Assembly: GCA_049644265.1 (NCBI GenBank)
Contig: JBARRO010000100.1
Coordinates: 1 to 18,361 of the forward strand
Direction: 5' to 3'
DNA length: 18,361 nucleotides
From: JBARRO01 sp049644265
GTDB lineage: Bacteria > Bacteroidota > Ignavibacteria > UBA10030
Part shown: positions 1 through 7,284 of the stretch, in pieces
Layout: every line of letters begins with the position of its first letter
Numbering within the stretch: the stretch's first letter is position 1
The notes under the pieces: model-generated
Database searches by the model: none
Told to the model about the DNA's origin: nothing
The model's input: only the letters and a program-made list of their open reading frames with translations
Program-made: the position numbers and the translations under genes

Positions 1-1187
1 CCTCCCAATCCTATTTCCCCTACTGCTACGGATGCGGAATCCACGGGTCTGTCCCGAAGACTCGACGTAATGGACGCGGCGATTCCCATGTCGACGGCGG
101 GTTCATCGATCTTGATGCCGCCTGCGATGTTGACAAAGACGTCCTGCTGGCCAAGATTCAACCCGACCCTTTTTTCAAGAACGGCGAGAAGCAGGGAGAG
201 TCGCCGGTAATCGAATCCGGTGGTATTGCGCTGCGGCATTCCATAGCTGGTCTTGCTGACAAGGGCCTGAACCTCCACAAGAATAGGCCGGGAGCCCTCG
301 ATACTCGCCACCACTGTCGATCCCGAGGAGCCGTGGTGTCGCTCCGAGAGAAAGACTTCGGATGGATTCTGAACTTCACGCAGCCCGGCGTCATGCATTT
401 CAAAAATTCCGATTTCGTTCGTGGAACCAAACCGGTTTTTCAACGCACGAAGAATACGGTACGAGTAGTGCGCCTCGCCTTCGAACTGGAGCACGGTGTC
501 AACCATATGCTCAATGACGCGTGGGCCGGCGATCACCCCCTCTTTTGTTACATGCCCTACCACAAACACCGCGATCCCGCGCGTCTTCGCAAGCCGAAGC
601 AGGAGCGCCGTGGATTCACGCACCTGGCTTACACTCCCCGGAGCGCTTTCGAGGCCCGGCCGATACATCGTTTGGATTGAGTCAACAATCACGAGGTCCG
701 GTGTGCCCCGTTCGATGACGTCGAGGATGAGGTCGAGATTGGTCTCGGCCAGGAGAAGGATGTTCTTCTTGTTTTCGCTGTGCAGCCGCTCCGCGCGCAG
801 TTTGATCTGCCGGACCGATTCTTCACCGGTGATGTAGAGCGTGACCTGATCCTTCATGTTCATCGCCATCTGCATCATCAAGGTAGACTTGCCAATGCCG
901 GGGTCGCCGCCGAGAAGAATCAGTGAGCCGGGGACAAGTCCGCCGCCGAGCACGCGATCGAATTCACCAATGTTCGTCCTGATTCGGGGTGTGTCATCGC
1001 TTTCGACGTCCTCCATCGAGACGGGCTCGAGCTTTGATGCGGTCCCTGTCTTGCGGGCTATCTTAAGGGGCGAGGGCGCTTCTTCAACAAACGTGTTCCA
1101 CTCGGAACAATTCGGGCATTTTCCCACCCACCGGGGTGAGACGTACCCGCAGGATTGGCAAACATATTTCGTCAGGATCTTTGCCAT
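1..1187 (-). CDS. radA: DNA repair protein RadA (Sms), C-terminus cut by window edge
   Basis: RadA is a RecA-like ATPase that promotes branch migration of recombination intermediates during DNA repair. The minus-strand frame is open from an ATG at 1187 to the window edge, giving about 395 residues of the roughly 450 usual for the family. The N-terminus has the C4 zinc finger (Cys10, Cys13, Cys24, Cys27). The Walker A motif GGDPGIGKST is encoded near 895-925, followed by YITGEES, and by the Walker B stretch LVIVDSIQTMYRPG near 660-700. The RadA signature KNRFG is near 425-440. The last visible residues (GGIKIDEPAVDMGIA and on) match the Lon-protease-like C-terminal domain. About 55-60 residues are missing because of the window edge, not a lesion. 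No Shine-Dalgarno sequence is obvious before the ATG, but the zinc finger fixes the start. A promoter lies about 45 bp upstream. Confidence 0.97.
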   Translation of the reverse strand, partial: MAKILTKYVCQSCGYVSPRWVGKCPNCSEWNTFVEEAPSPLKIARKTGTASKLEPVSMEDVESDDTPRIRTNIGEFDRVLGGGLVPGSLILLGGDPGIGKSTLMMQMAMNMKDQVTLYITGEESVRQIKLRAERLHSENKKNILLLAETNLDLILDVIERGTPDLVIVDSIQTMYRPGLESAPGSVSQVRESTALLLRLAKTRGIAVFVVGHVTKEGVIAGPRVIEHMVDTVLQFEGEAHYSYRILRALKNRFGSTNEIGIFEMHDAGLREVQNPSEVFLSERHHGSSGSTVVASIEGSRPILVEVQALVSKTSYGMPQRNTTGFDYRRLSLLLAVLEKRVGLNLGQQDVFVNIAGGIKIDEPAVDMGIAASITSSLRDRPVDSASVAVGEIGLG

Positions 1188-1237
1188 GAAGGAATCGAAT
1201 GACGGTAGTTTGGGACTACAGGGGAGTATCTGACGAC

Positions 1238-1266
1238 AATATAACGATGGGAGGATTGGGATTCAA
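1238..1266 (-). promoter_or_regulatory. Predicted sigma70-type promoter of radA
   Basis: On the minus strand, TTGAAT (1266-1261) is separated by exactly 17 bp from TATATT (1243-1238). This predicts a transcript start near 1231 and a leader of about 44 nt before the radA ATG at 1187. The same spacing and similar hexamers recur before two other genes in this window, which supports the reading. The call is by eye. Confidence 0.6.
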
Positions 1267-1297
1267 GAAGAGAACGCGAACCAAGAGCAGACAACCT

Positions 1298-2671
1298 TCA
1301 AAAGACAGAAACAGTGATCGTGAGACGATGGAGAATGGAATTGCCCTCGTAGAAACTTGCCGAGTAGAAAGGCCGGATGATATCAATAGACTGTTGTGTA
1401 TTGACAGCCCGCGTGTCCGTCACATACGACAATGTATTGATGGGTTTGAATGTCGTCAGGATACCTGTGTAGTCGAGTTCCAGTCCGAAGAGTCTCGCAG
1501 TCAGACCAATCGTGAACCTCCACTCATTCCAACCTTCGTTCATGTCCGCATAGGTTGCCTGATTCTCATCTTGTTCACGTACATGGAAACGGACGGCGTG
1601 AAGTTGAAGCCCGAACGAAAGATTAAGGGGTTTTCTGTCAGTTCGGATTCCGACTTTTCCGGTCCAATTGGAGAATTGAACTGTTGAGCTCAGCCGGGCG
1701 ACATCATCATTTGGCAACTCCTGCAACCATGAAAGGGCAACCGAGGCAGGTTCATAGATCACATCGAATCCAAGCACAGACTCCCCGCCGACCCGCGCAA
1801 TCCCAAGCCCGAGTTGAATAGCCGTAGCTCGTGCCGGCCCCTCAAAAAGCATTAACTCGGCAAACTCCTTCCAATTTACGTCAACAAGTGCTCCGAGAAA
1901 AAGGGATTGACTCACTGGTTGAACGTAGTGAGACTGAATTGCCCATGTTGCGCTGCGGTCATGACCTTCCCCGGTTGTCAGTAGTCCATCTGCAGGAACC
2001 GGTCCCGCGTAGTATGGCGGATAATATCCATAGTCCAGCCCTGTGACCGCCCTTGCAAGGACAAGATCAAACCGACGCCCATCCTGATTTCGTTGTTCGA
2101 TCCCAATTCTGTACTCGTCAGAACTGCCACGCTTAAGATCTCCGTATCCCATGCCGGCCGAATTGAATTTCGCGAGAAAGCCGATGTCGGTCCTGAAGAA
2201 GCTTGCTCCCAGAGCAGTGCCTGTTCCGGGAACCCGGTATCCCACAAAAACGTGGCCGAAATCGTTCGTTCCTCCGGATCGATCTGAGCTTCCGGATTGA
2301 TGAAGAAAATAGTCCTGACCATGATCGTTCGCTCGCTGCCGACCTGCGTACATCCCGGCAAAGAACGAATCATTCCCTAAGCGAACCCCCAGCGAAATCA
2401 ACGAGGCTTCTGCAGATTTCCCGACGGCGACAAACGTCGGGACACTGAACGCTGTAAGACCGCGAATCGATGATCCGCACGCAGGATTCGTGAATTGATC
2501 CCCCTCCTGATCCTCGGCTGCAATCGAAATCCCCGCTGCTTTGAGATTTGTTGAGGGATAGAAGGTGAGCTGATCGGATCCGAAAAAAGGTGTGGTTTGC
2601 AGGGAAACGATCTGGGCTGAGAGGAGTGCCGGAGCACTGAGGGCGATGGTACAAAACCACGTTCGGTTCAT
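1298..2671 (-). CDS. Outer-membrane beta-barrel protein, function unknown
   Basis: A protein of 457 residues with a clear Sec signal peptide (MNRTWFCTIALSAPALLSAQ) and cleavage probably after SAQ. The mature part shows alternating hydrophobic and polar residues rich in Gly, Tyr and Phe, and the chain ends in phenylalanine (VSVF). Both traits are typical of outer-membrane barrels that use the BAM pathway. I do not recognise a named family. No plug, TonB box or catalytic motif is visible, so a porin-like or structural role is only inference. The start at 2671 is chosen over an in-frame ATG at 2692 because GGGGAGAG sits just before it and the signal peptide then begins at the Met. The gene lies downstream of the CpoB-like gene on the same strand, but a strong terminator separates them and its own promoter is not evident. 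Confidence 0.75.
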   Translation of the reverse strand: MNRTWFCTIALSAPALLSAQIVSLQTTPFFGSDQLTFYPSTNLKAAGISIAAEDQEGDQFTNPACGSSIRGLTAFSVPTFVAVGKSAEASLISLGVRLGNDSFFAGMYAGRQRANDHGQDYFLHQSGSSDRSGGTNDFGHVFVGYRVPGTGTALGASFFRTDIGFLAKFNSAGMGYGDLKRGSSDEYRIGIEQRNQDGRRFDLVLARAVTGLDYGYYPPYYAGPVPADGLLTTGEGHDRSATWAIQSHYVQPVSQSLFLGALVDVNWKEFAELMLFEGPARATAIQLGLGIARVGGESVLGFDVIYEPASVALSWLQELPNDDVARLSSTVQFSNWTGKVGIRTDRKPLNLSFGLQLHAVRFHVREQDENQATYADMNEGWNEWRFTIGLTARLFGLELDYTGILTTFKPINTLSYVTDTRAVNTQQSIDIIRPFYSASFYEGNSILHRLTITVSVF

Positions 2672-2690
2672 ACTCTCCCCGGATAAAGAC

Positions 2691-2720
2691 AAAAAAGCCC
2701 CGCCGTTTTTGCGGCGGGGC
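2691..2720 (-). terminator. Rho-independent terminator after the CpoB-like gene
   Basis: A perfect 9-bp GC-rich stem (2697-2705 with 2712-2720) and a 6-nt loop are followed on the minus strand by six T residues (2696-2691). It lies 20 bp past the stop of the CpoB-like lipoprotein gene and about 20 bp before the start of the barrel gene, so it should end or attenuate transcription between them. Confidence 0.9.
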
Positions 2721-2739
2721 CTGTAGATTGTTCAGATTC

Positions 2740-3621
2740 TCAGAGCTTCGCCCAACGTTCCTTTGATTTCTTCACATTCCGACTCATTGGGTAGTCTTTT
2801 ACCACTTTTTCGTAGGCTTCTTTCGCTTTCACCTTATTCCCTAATCGTTCATAACACTGAGCGATCATGAATTGGGCGTCGGCTTTCTTTTCAGAATTCT
2901 TGTACTTGAACACAGACTCGAAGGAAGACATCGCATCCTTGTATTTTCTCTTTGCGTAGTTCGATTCGCCGATCCAGTACTTGCAGTTGTCGGCCAGGTC
3001 ATCCGAAACTCCACCGTCCAACATACCCTGGAATCCGTTCATGGCATCGTCATACTTCTTCGAATTGAAAGCCTTCAGCGCATCTTCGTATGAGGAGAGC
3101 GACATCGGTTGCGAAGCATCCTCTGGCTTCATTTCTCCTCTTGTCGGTCCGGCAGGAGCGGCAGCAACTACTCCCTTTGCGGCCTCCTCGGCACGATCCG
3201 CCCGGTCTTTTTCAGCGGCAAGCTTTGTTTCCGTGTCAGTCAGCCTGGCTGTCAAAGTGCGGTTGTCCTGTTCCAGCTTCACCATTTTCTGCTTCAGGCT
3301 TGTGTTCTCCGTCCGAAGGTCTTCGATCTGCTTCTCATACTGGCTCAGTTGGGTCGGTTGAACGGCAGGCTGGGCCGGCTTCTCTTCCGCCTTCTTATCG
3401 TCACCGATAAAGCTCGTCAAAGCCTGATCATACGGCTTCGCCTCTTCTTTGGGTTTTTCCTGCGGCTGTTCGCCGAGCTTTTGTCCCTCTTCGGGCACTT
3501 GCTCTTGAGTTGCTTCCTCACTCCCGCCGCATCCGCCAACGATGAATGCAACGACGAAAAGAGAGATAAGCCATCCGTATCTCAACACGCTCATCGCCCC
3601 TCGATCGTGATTTAAAGCCAT
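2740..3621 (-). CDS. CpoB/YbgF-like lipoprotein with coiled coil and C-terminal TPRs
   Basis: A protein of 293 residues. The N-terminus has one hydrophobic segment ending in the lipobox IVGGC (lipidated Cys31), so it should be an envelope lipoprotein. A Glu/Gln/Pro/Lys-rich linker follows, then a heptad-rich coiled coil at about residues 93-150, then TPR units at about 177-293 (starting YEDALKAFNSKKYDDAM). This order matches the CpoB/YbgF family, which in E. coli links the Tol-Pal system to peptidoglycan synthesis at division; lipidation instead of a cleaved soluble form is a variation. No tolB or pal gene is in the window, so a Tol-Pal role is inference. The start at 3621 is preferred because GGAGG lies 4 nt before it. 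An upstream Met (3642) and a downstream one (3594) are alternatives. A promoter lies at 3674-3702 and a terminator follows the gene. Confidence 0.85.
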   Translation of the reverse strand: MALNHDRGAMSVLRYGWLISLFVVAFIVGGCGGSEEATQEQVPEEGQKLGEQPQEKPKEEAKPYDQALTSFIGDDKKAEEKPAQPAVQPTQLSQYEKQIEDLRTENTSLKQKMVKLEQDNRTLTARLTDTETKLAAEKDRADRAEEAAKGVVAAAPAGPTRGEMKPEDASQPMSLSSYEDALKAFNSKKYDDAMNGFQGMLDGGVSDDLADNCKYWIGESNYAKRKYKDAMSSFESVFKYKNSEKKADAQFMIAQCYERLGNKVKAKEAYEKVVKDYPMSRNVKKSKERWAKL

Positions 3622-3673
3622 ATGGCCTCCGAGCTGTGGCAAATAGAATGAATGAATTTACACAACTTGTGCT

Positions 3674-3702
3674 AAGTTATTAAACCCCTCGTTGAAAGTC
3701 AA
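3674..3702 (-). promoter_or_regulatory. Predicted promoter of the CpoB-like gene
   Basis: Minus-strand TTGACT (3702-3697) is separated by 17 bp from TAACTT (3679-3674). The -35 box is near consensus and the -10 box is moderate. The transcript would start near 3667 and carry a leader of about 45 nt with GGAGG before the ATG at 3621. Nothing else is evident in the 123-bp gap except a small hairpin (see 3718-3743). Confidence 0.55.
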
Positions 3703-3717
3703 GTCCTTTTCCCCAAT

Positions 3718-3743
3718 AATTCCAAGGGACTCCGTCCGGAATT
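3718..3743 (-). other. Small hairpin just past the ATP-grasp gene
   Basis: An outer stem AATTCC/GGAATT (3718-3723 with 3738-3743) encloses a second short stem (GGAC/GTCC). It sits immediately after the ATP-grasp stop codon. No T-run follows on the minus strand, so it is not a standard intrinsic terminator; it may stabilise the mRNA 3' end. Confidence 0.3.
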
Positions 3744-3744
3744 T

Positions 3745-4767
3745 TCACCGCGGAACCGACGCAACAAACTGGATAAGGAGCCGGGCAACGTTCTCAACTA
3801 TCAGATCCGGGACGCCGTCCGGAAATCGGGATTGCAGGCGCATGTCACAGATTTCGTTGACATAATCGACTGAGACAAATCTCGAATCGCGCGTATAGGC
3901 GACCTCGGTTGAAAAGAAATCGAGTTTGCACACTTCTTGAATCTTCCGGGTGAGCGTTTTCAATTCCCCGAGATTGAAAGCCTGTTCATCCGTCGGTGTG
4001 ATGGTTTCGTAAATATGAGTCTGGTCATCCCACCAACACGGGATAATCTCTCCGAATGCAAAGAAAACCCTGAACCAGGCACGGTAGTCTCCCAGGTACG
4101 CTGGTCGCACTGTTTCCTGGAGCAAGTACTTGTCGTTCTTGTGGGCTTGCCGCGCCTCCAGAACCTCTTTCAGGGATTCAGCCCCTGTCACCACACCAAT
4201 TCCCCCGCCGGTAGTATTCGCCGGTTTAATGATGAACGGGCGGCCGAGTCTTGCAAGTTCGGAGAGTGAAAGCTCGACTTCGGTCTTGTGGTTGTAGGGA
4301 GAGACGATGATGGTGTAGGGAACCGCAATTCCACGCGTCAGGAATTCCAGATGCATGGTCGCCTTGTCGGCCGCATGATGCTGATGATCGTGCGGGTTGA
4401 TTGGCCGGGCGGGTTTCTCCCCTTCGGGCAAACGATACCTTCGCAGGAGGGAACGCACGAGCGGAAGAAAGTTCTCGTCTTCATCGGATGCCCGGTCGAA
4501 GAAGCAGCGAAATCTCATCCTTCTTTTCCTGACGAGCTCCGTGACTTCTGCGACGTTCCCGCGATGAATCTGAAACGTGGTCATACCTGCGGTTTCCGCA
4601 TGGCGTCCAATCATCCCGATAAAATCTCTGTCAAATTCCCAGTTCCAGGCCACGCCAAGGTCGAAATATTGTTCTGGGATTTCCATGACTTGAAGATACC
4701 GTGAATCTTGCGGGTATACAAGATCGGACGCCAACCCTTGCCTTTCCATTGCCTTGTTATTCTTCAC
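3745..4767 (-). CDS. ATP-grasp domain protein (ligase-like), substrate unknown
   Basis: A cytoplasmic protein of 340 residues. The ATP-grasp fold is indicated by HAADKATMHLEFLTRGIAVP (about 131-150), the nucleotide-binding FIIKPANTTGGGIGV (Lys181 and the Gly-rich loop 187-191), and the metal-binding C-terminal DYVNEICDMR (Asp301, Asn304). ATP-grasp enzymes join a carboxylate to an amine or thiol through an acyl-phosphate. The N-terminal 120 residues form a separate domain that I cannot assign, so the substrate is unknown; RimK-like peptide or amino-acid ligation is one possibility. The longest start is a GTG at 4767. An ATG at 4749 is equally plausible and would enlarge the 22-bp gap to the divergent TPR gene. 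Neither has a convincing Shine-Dalgarno sequence at normal spacing. A small His-rich patch (PHDHQHH, 125-131) precedes the fold. Confidence 0.8.
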   Translation of the reverse strand: MKNNKAMERQGLASDLVYPQDSRYLQVMEIPEQYFDLGVAWNWEFDRDFIGMIGRHAETAGMTTFQIHRGNVAEVTELVRKRRMRFRCFFDRASDEDENFLPLVRSLLRRYRLPEGEKPARPINPHDHQHHAADKATMHLEFLTRGIAVPYTIIVSPYNHKTEVELSLSELARLGRPFIIKPANTTGGGIGVVTGAESLKEVLEARQAHKNDKYLLQETVRPAYLGDYRAWFRVFFAFGEIIPCWWDDQTHIYETITPTDEQAFNLGELKTLTRKIQEVCKLDFFSTEVAYTRDSRFVSVDYVNEICDMRLQSRFPDGVPDLIVENVARLLIQFVASVPR

Positions 4768-4782
4768 CCTAATCGATATATT
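4754..4782 (+). promoter_or_regulatory. Predicted promoter of the TPR-DUF4292-EnvC operon (leaderless)
   Basis: TTGTTA (4754-4759), a 17-bp spacer and TATATT (4777-4782) make a good sigma70-type promoter. The -10 box ends only 7 bp before the ATG at 4790, so transcription should start at or next to the A of the start codon. The -35 box overlaps the 5' end of the divergent ATP-grasp gene if that gene starts at 4767. Confidence 0.6.
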
Positions 4783-4789
4783 CTAAGAA

Positions 4790-6517
4790 ATGAAAACTCT
4801 TGTAGTACTCTCTTTTCTCGTTGGTAGTTTTCTTCTTGCAGGTTGCAGCGGCTCTGGTCAGGTCGCCGTACAGAAACCGGCCGAAAAACCTGACTACTTC
4901 ACTGAGCGGCAGCAGGAAATAAACCGCGACCGTGCCTTGCGGCACTTCATCGATGGAGCTGCCCATGATGCAAACGGCGAATATGCGGAGGCAATCCTGG
5001 AATACCAGGAAGCACTGCAATACGACCCGAACGCTGCAATCCATTACGCACTCTCGAAAGACTATTCGATTCTGAATAAACCGGCCCGGGCCGCGGAAGC
5101 CGGAAGAGAGGCGGTGCGGCTGGATCCGAAGAACATCACCTACCACGAAAACCTTGCAACCATCTCTCTGAATAGTTTTCAGCAAGACCTGGCCATCAAG
5201 GAGTACGAGGTGATTGTGGAGTTGGACTCTACCTCCACTTCCGCATGGTTCAATCTCGCCCGGTTGTACCAACCCACACGCCCTCTCAAGGCACTGGAAA
5301 TCTACGAACGGCTTATCGACCGGATCGGTGATGACTGGGATCTGCTGTTGCAGACCGCAGAGCTATACGGATCCCTGGGCAGGTACAAAGAGGCTTCCGA
5401 AAAATACAAGCGCATGCTGGAAATCGACCCGAGCAACAAGCCCCTCCAGCGCCAGCTCGCTGAATCTTTCGGAAAGGCAGGAGAATTCGATGAGGCCATC
5501 AGACTCCTTGAGTCCATGCTCGAAGTTGACCACAACGATTTCGAGGTCATTCTTGTCCTGGCCGATGTGTATCTCGACCGGCATGAGTATGACAAGGCCA
5601 TTGAGCTTTACCAGCGGGCTTTGCAAACCCAGGGGCAGAAATCGAACCCAGAGCTGAAACTACGGATTGGAATTGCCTACTTCGGAAAGATCCAGCAGGA
5701 TTCGACATTGACGCCGCGGGCTAAAAAGATGTTTGAAGAAGTAAACCGTGAGCTGCCGAACGATTGGCGCTCCTATTGGTATCTTGGGGCAATCGCGGCA
5801 AACGATCATCAGGACTCGATTGCGACCACCTACTTCGAGCAGGTCACAAAGCTGGCAGAATGGAACGCAGATGCCTGGTATTACGTAGGCTCAAATTATT
5901 TCGAGCGTGGCGAGTACAAGAAACTGCTCGACCTGATGGAGAAGGCAAAGAAAGTTCTCCCAAAGGAATACCGCCTGTATCTTCTGATGGGATTGGCGTA
6001 TTCCCGTCTGGAACAATCCGAGCAGGCCGCAACCATGCTGGAACGGGCCTATGAGTTGAACCCGAAGGACCTTAACACGCTCAGCTCGCTCGCCCTGACC
6101 TATGATGGAATGCGGCGGTATCAGGACTCCGATAGAATTTACGAGGAAGCTCTGAAAGTCGACCCGAAATCGGCTCTCCTGCTTAATAATTTCAGCTACA
6201 GTCTGGCGGAGCGTGGCCTCCAGCTTCAGAGGGCACTTGAGATGGCTGTCCAGGCCGTAACGGCAGAGCCGGATAATGCGTCATATCTTGACACTCTCGG
6301 TTGGATCTATTTCAAGATTGGCAAGTATGACGAGGCGGAGAAGTATGTGGAAAAAGCAGTTGAGACGGGAAAGGGCAGCTCCGTCGTCGTCGAGCACCTG
6401 GGGGATGTTTATTCAAAGCTCGGCCAAAAAGAGAAAGCGCTGGAGATGTGGCAGAAAGCCCTCGAGATGAATTCAAAGAACCAGGCGCTCAAGGAAAAAA
6501 TCGACCGGGGATCCTAG
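4790..6517 (+). CDS. Outer-envelope TPR-repeat lipoprotein
   Basis: A protein of 575 residues. The signal peptide ends in the lipobox LLAGC, lipidating Cys19. A short linker (about 20-45) leads into TPR units that fill nearly the whole remainder (about 48-570). Clear 34-residue repeats include AEAILEYQEALQYDPN, ASEKYKRMLEIDPSN, AIELYQRALQ, and near the end AEKYVEKAVETG. TPRs are protein-interaction scaffolds, so an assembly or docking role in the periplasm is expected; there is no enzymatic domain. It is the first gene of an operon with the DUF4292 and EnvC-like genes; I recall this trio from Bacteroidota and related phyla. The ATG at 4790 is fixed by the signal peptide. No Shine-Dalgarno sequence precedes it, which agrees with the predicted leaderless promoter. 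The stop at 6515-6517 is 2 bp before the next GTG. Confidence 0.9.
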   Translation: MKTLVVLSFLVGSFLLAGCSGSGQVAVQKPAEKPDYFTERQQEINRDRALRHFIDGAAHDANGEYAEAILEYQEALQYDPNAAIHYALSKDYSILNKPARAAEAGREAVRLDPKNITYHENLATISLNSFQQDLAIKEYEVIVELDSTSTSAWFNLARLYQPTRPLKALEIYERLIDRIGDDWDLLLQTAELYGSLGRYKEASEKYKRMLEIDPSNKPLQRQLAESFGKAGEFDEAIRLLESMLEVDHNDFEVILVLADVYLDRHEYDKAIELYQRALQTQGQKSNPELKLRIGIAYFGKIQQDSTLTPRAKKMFEEVNRELPNDWRSYWYLGAIAANDHQDSIATTYFEQVTKLAEWNADAWYYVGSNYFERGEYKKLLDLMEKAKKVLPKEYRLYLLMGLAYSRLEQSEQAATMLERAYELNPKDLNTLSSLALTYDGMRRYQDSDRIYEEALKVDPKSALLLNNFSYSLAERGLQLQRALEMAVQAVTAEPDNASYLDTLGWIYFKIGKYDEAEKYVEKAVETGKGSSVVVEHLGDVYSKLGQKEKALEMWQKALEMNSKNQALKEKIDRGS

Positions 6518-6519
6518 CG

Positions 6520-7284
6520 GTGCGCGCGTCCGCCGGAATGGTCCTGCTCTTGCTGCTAGCCGGTTGCGCCTCCACCGGAACAACGAACCTCGCCAACCGA
6601 ACAGTTTCCGCGCAGGAAGTCCAGGAGATCGTCCGGGCAAACCAGGATCGGATGCATTCCCTCAAGGGCGAGGGACGAATCTCGGTTGAAAATCCTTCCA
6701 TTGCTCAATCGGCTTCGTTTGCGCTCGTTCTTCGCAAACCCGATTCCATCCTCCTGAACATTGAAGGTCCGTTCGGACTGAAAGTGGGGGCGGCCCTTCT
6801 CACGCGGCAGGAATTCCTCTTCTATAACAGCCTCCAGAATCAGCTCGTCTCCGGTTCCACCAATGCTGCAAACCTCAGCCGCATCCTCCGGATCAACATT
6901 GCGTTTGATGATGTGTTCAATCTGTTCACAGGAGGAATTTTTCTTCCGGACGATATGCGCGCGCCGGATGAGACACGGGTGGAGGACGACCAGTTTGTTT
7001 TACTGTATCGCCTGACCAGTGGAACCCGCCAATACTGGATCGATCCGGTTTCCCTCATGATCAGAAAGATTCAATCCCTCGACGCTTCGGGGAAGCTCAC
7101 GCTGGAACAGACGTTCAGCGATTTCCAGACGGTTGACGGCGTCACGGTGCCCTTCCGTATCCGCGTGCTCCAGCCGAGAGAGCGTCAGCGCGTCGCGCTT
7201 TCCTACTCCGACATTGCCGTGAATGCCAATCCGCTGCAATTCCCCTTTTCCTATCCCGACAACGCCCAGCGAGTCCGTTGGTAA
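6520..7284 (+). CDS. DUF4292 (LolB-like) lipoprotein
   Basis: A lipoprotein of 254 residues. The lipobox LLAGC gives lipidated Cys16. The mature protein resembles the LolB/LolA-like single-domain fold annotated as DUF4292, with MHSLKGEGRISVEN as the first strands, then the hydrophobic stretch FALVLRKPDSILLNIEGPFG, and later strands around the repeated pattern of charged and hydrophobic residues. LolB-type proteins bind lipid or lipoprotein in a half-barrel; a role in lipoprotein insertion is plausible but not shown here. The frame extends upstream to an ATG at 6448 inside the TPR gene, but that would put a long hydrophilic stretch before the signal peptide. The GTG at 6520 has GGGG 9 nt upstream and lies 2 bp past the TPR stop, so it is preferred; an ATG at 6538 is also possible. 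The stop overlaps the next ATG (TAATG). Confidence 0.85.
   Translation: MRASAGMVLLLLLAGCASTGTTNLANRTVSAQEVQEIVRANQDRMHSLKGEGRISVENPSIAQSASFALVLRKPDSILLNIEGPFGLKVGAALLTRQEFLFYNSLQNQLVSGSTNAANLSRILRINIAFDDVFNLFTGGIFLPDDMRAPDETRVEDDQFVLLYRLTSGTRQYWIDPVSLMIRKIQSLDASGKLTLEQTFSDFQTVDGVTVPFRIRVLQPRERQRVALSYSDIAVNANPLQFPFSYPDNAQRVRW

Noticed and set aside
1199..1687. Plus-strand ORF of 162 residues
   Set aside because: Mostly antisense to the barrel gene and no family resemblance; the radA promoter lies in its first part on the other strand.
3718..3743. Hairpin as an intrinsic terminator of the ATP-grasp gene
   Set aside because: No T-run follows the stem on the minus strand, so it is listed only as a hairpin.
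4769..5272. Minus-strand ORF of 167 residues
   Set aside because: Antisense to the TPR lipoprotein gene, with no recognisable domain.
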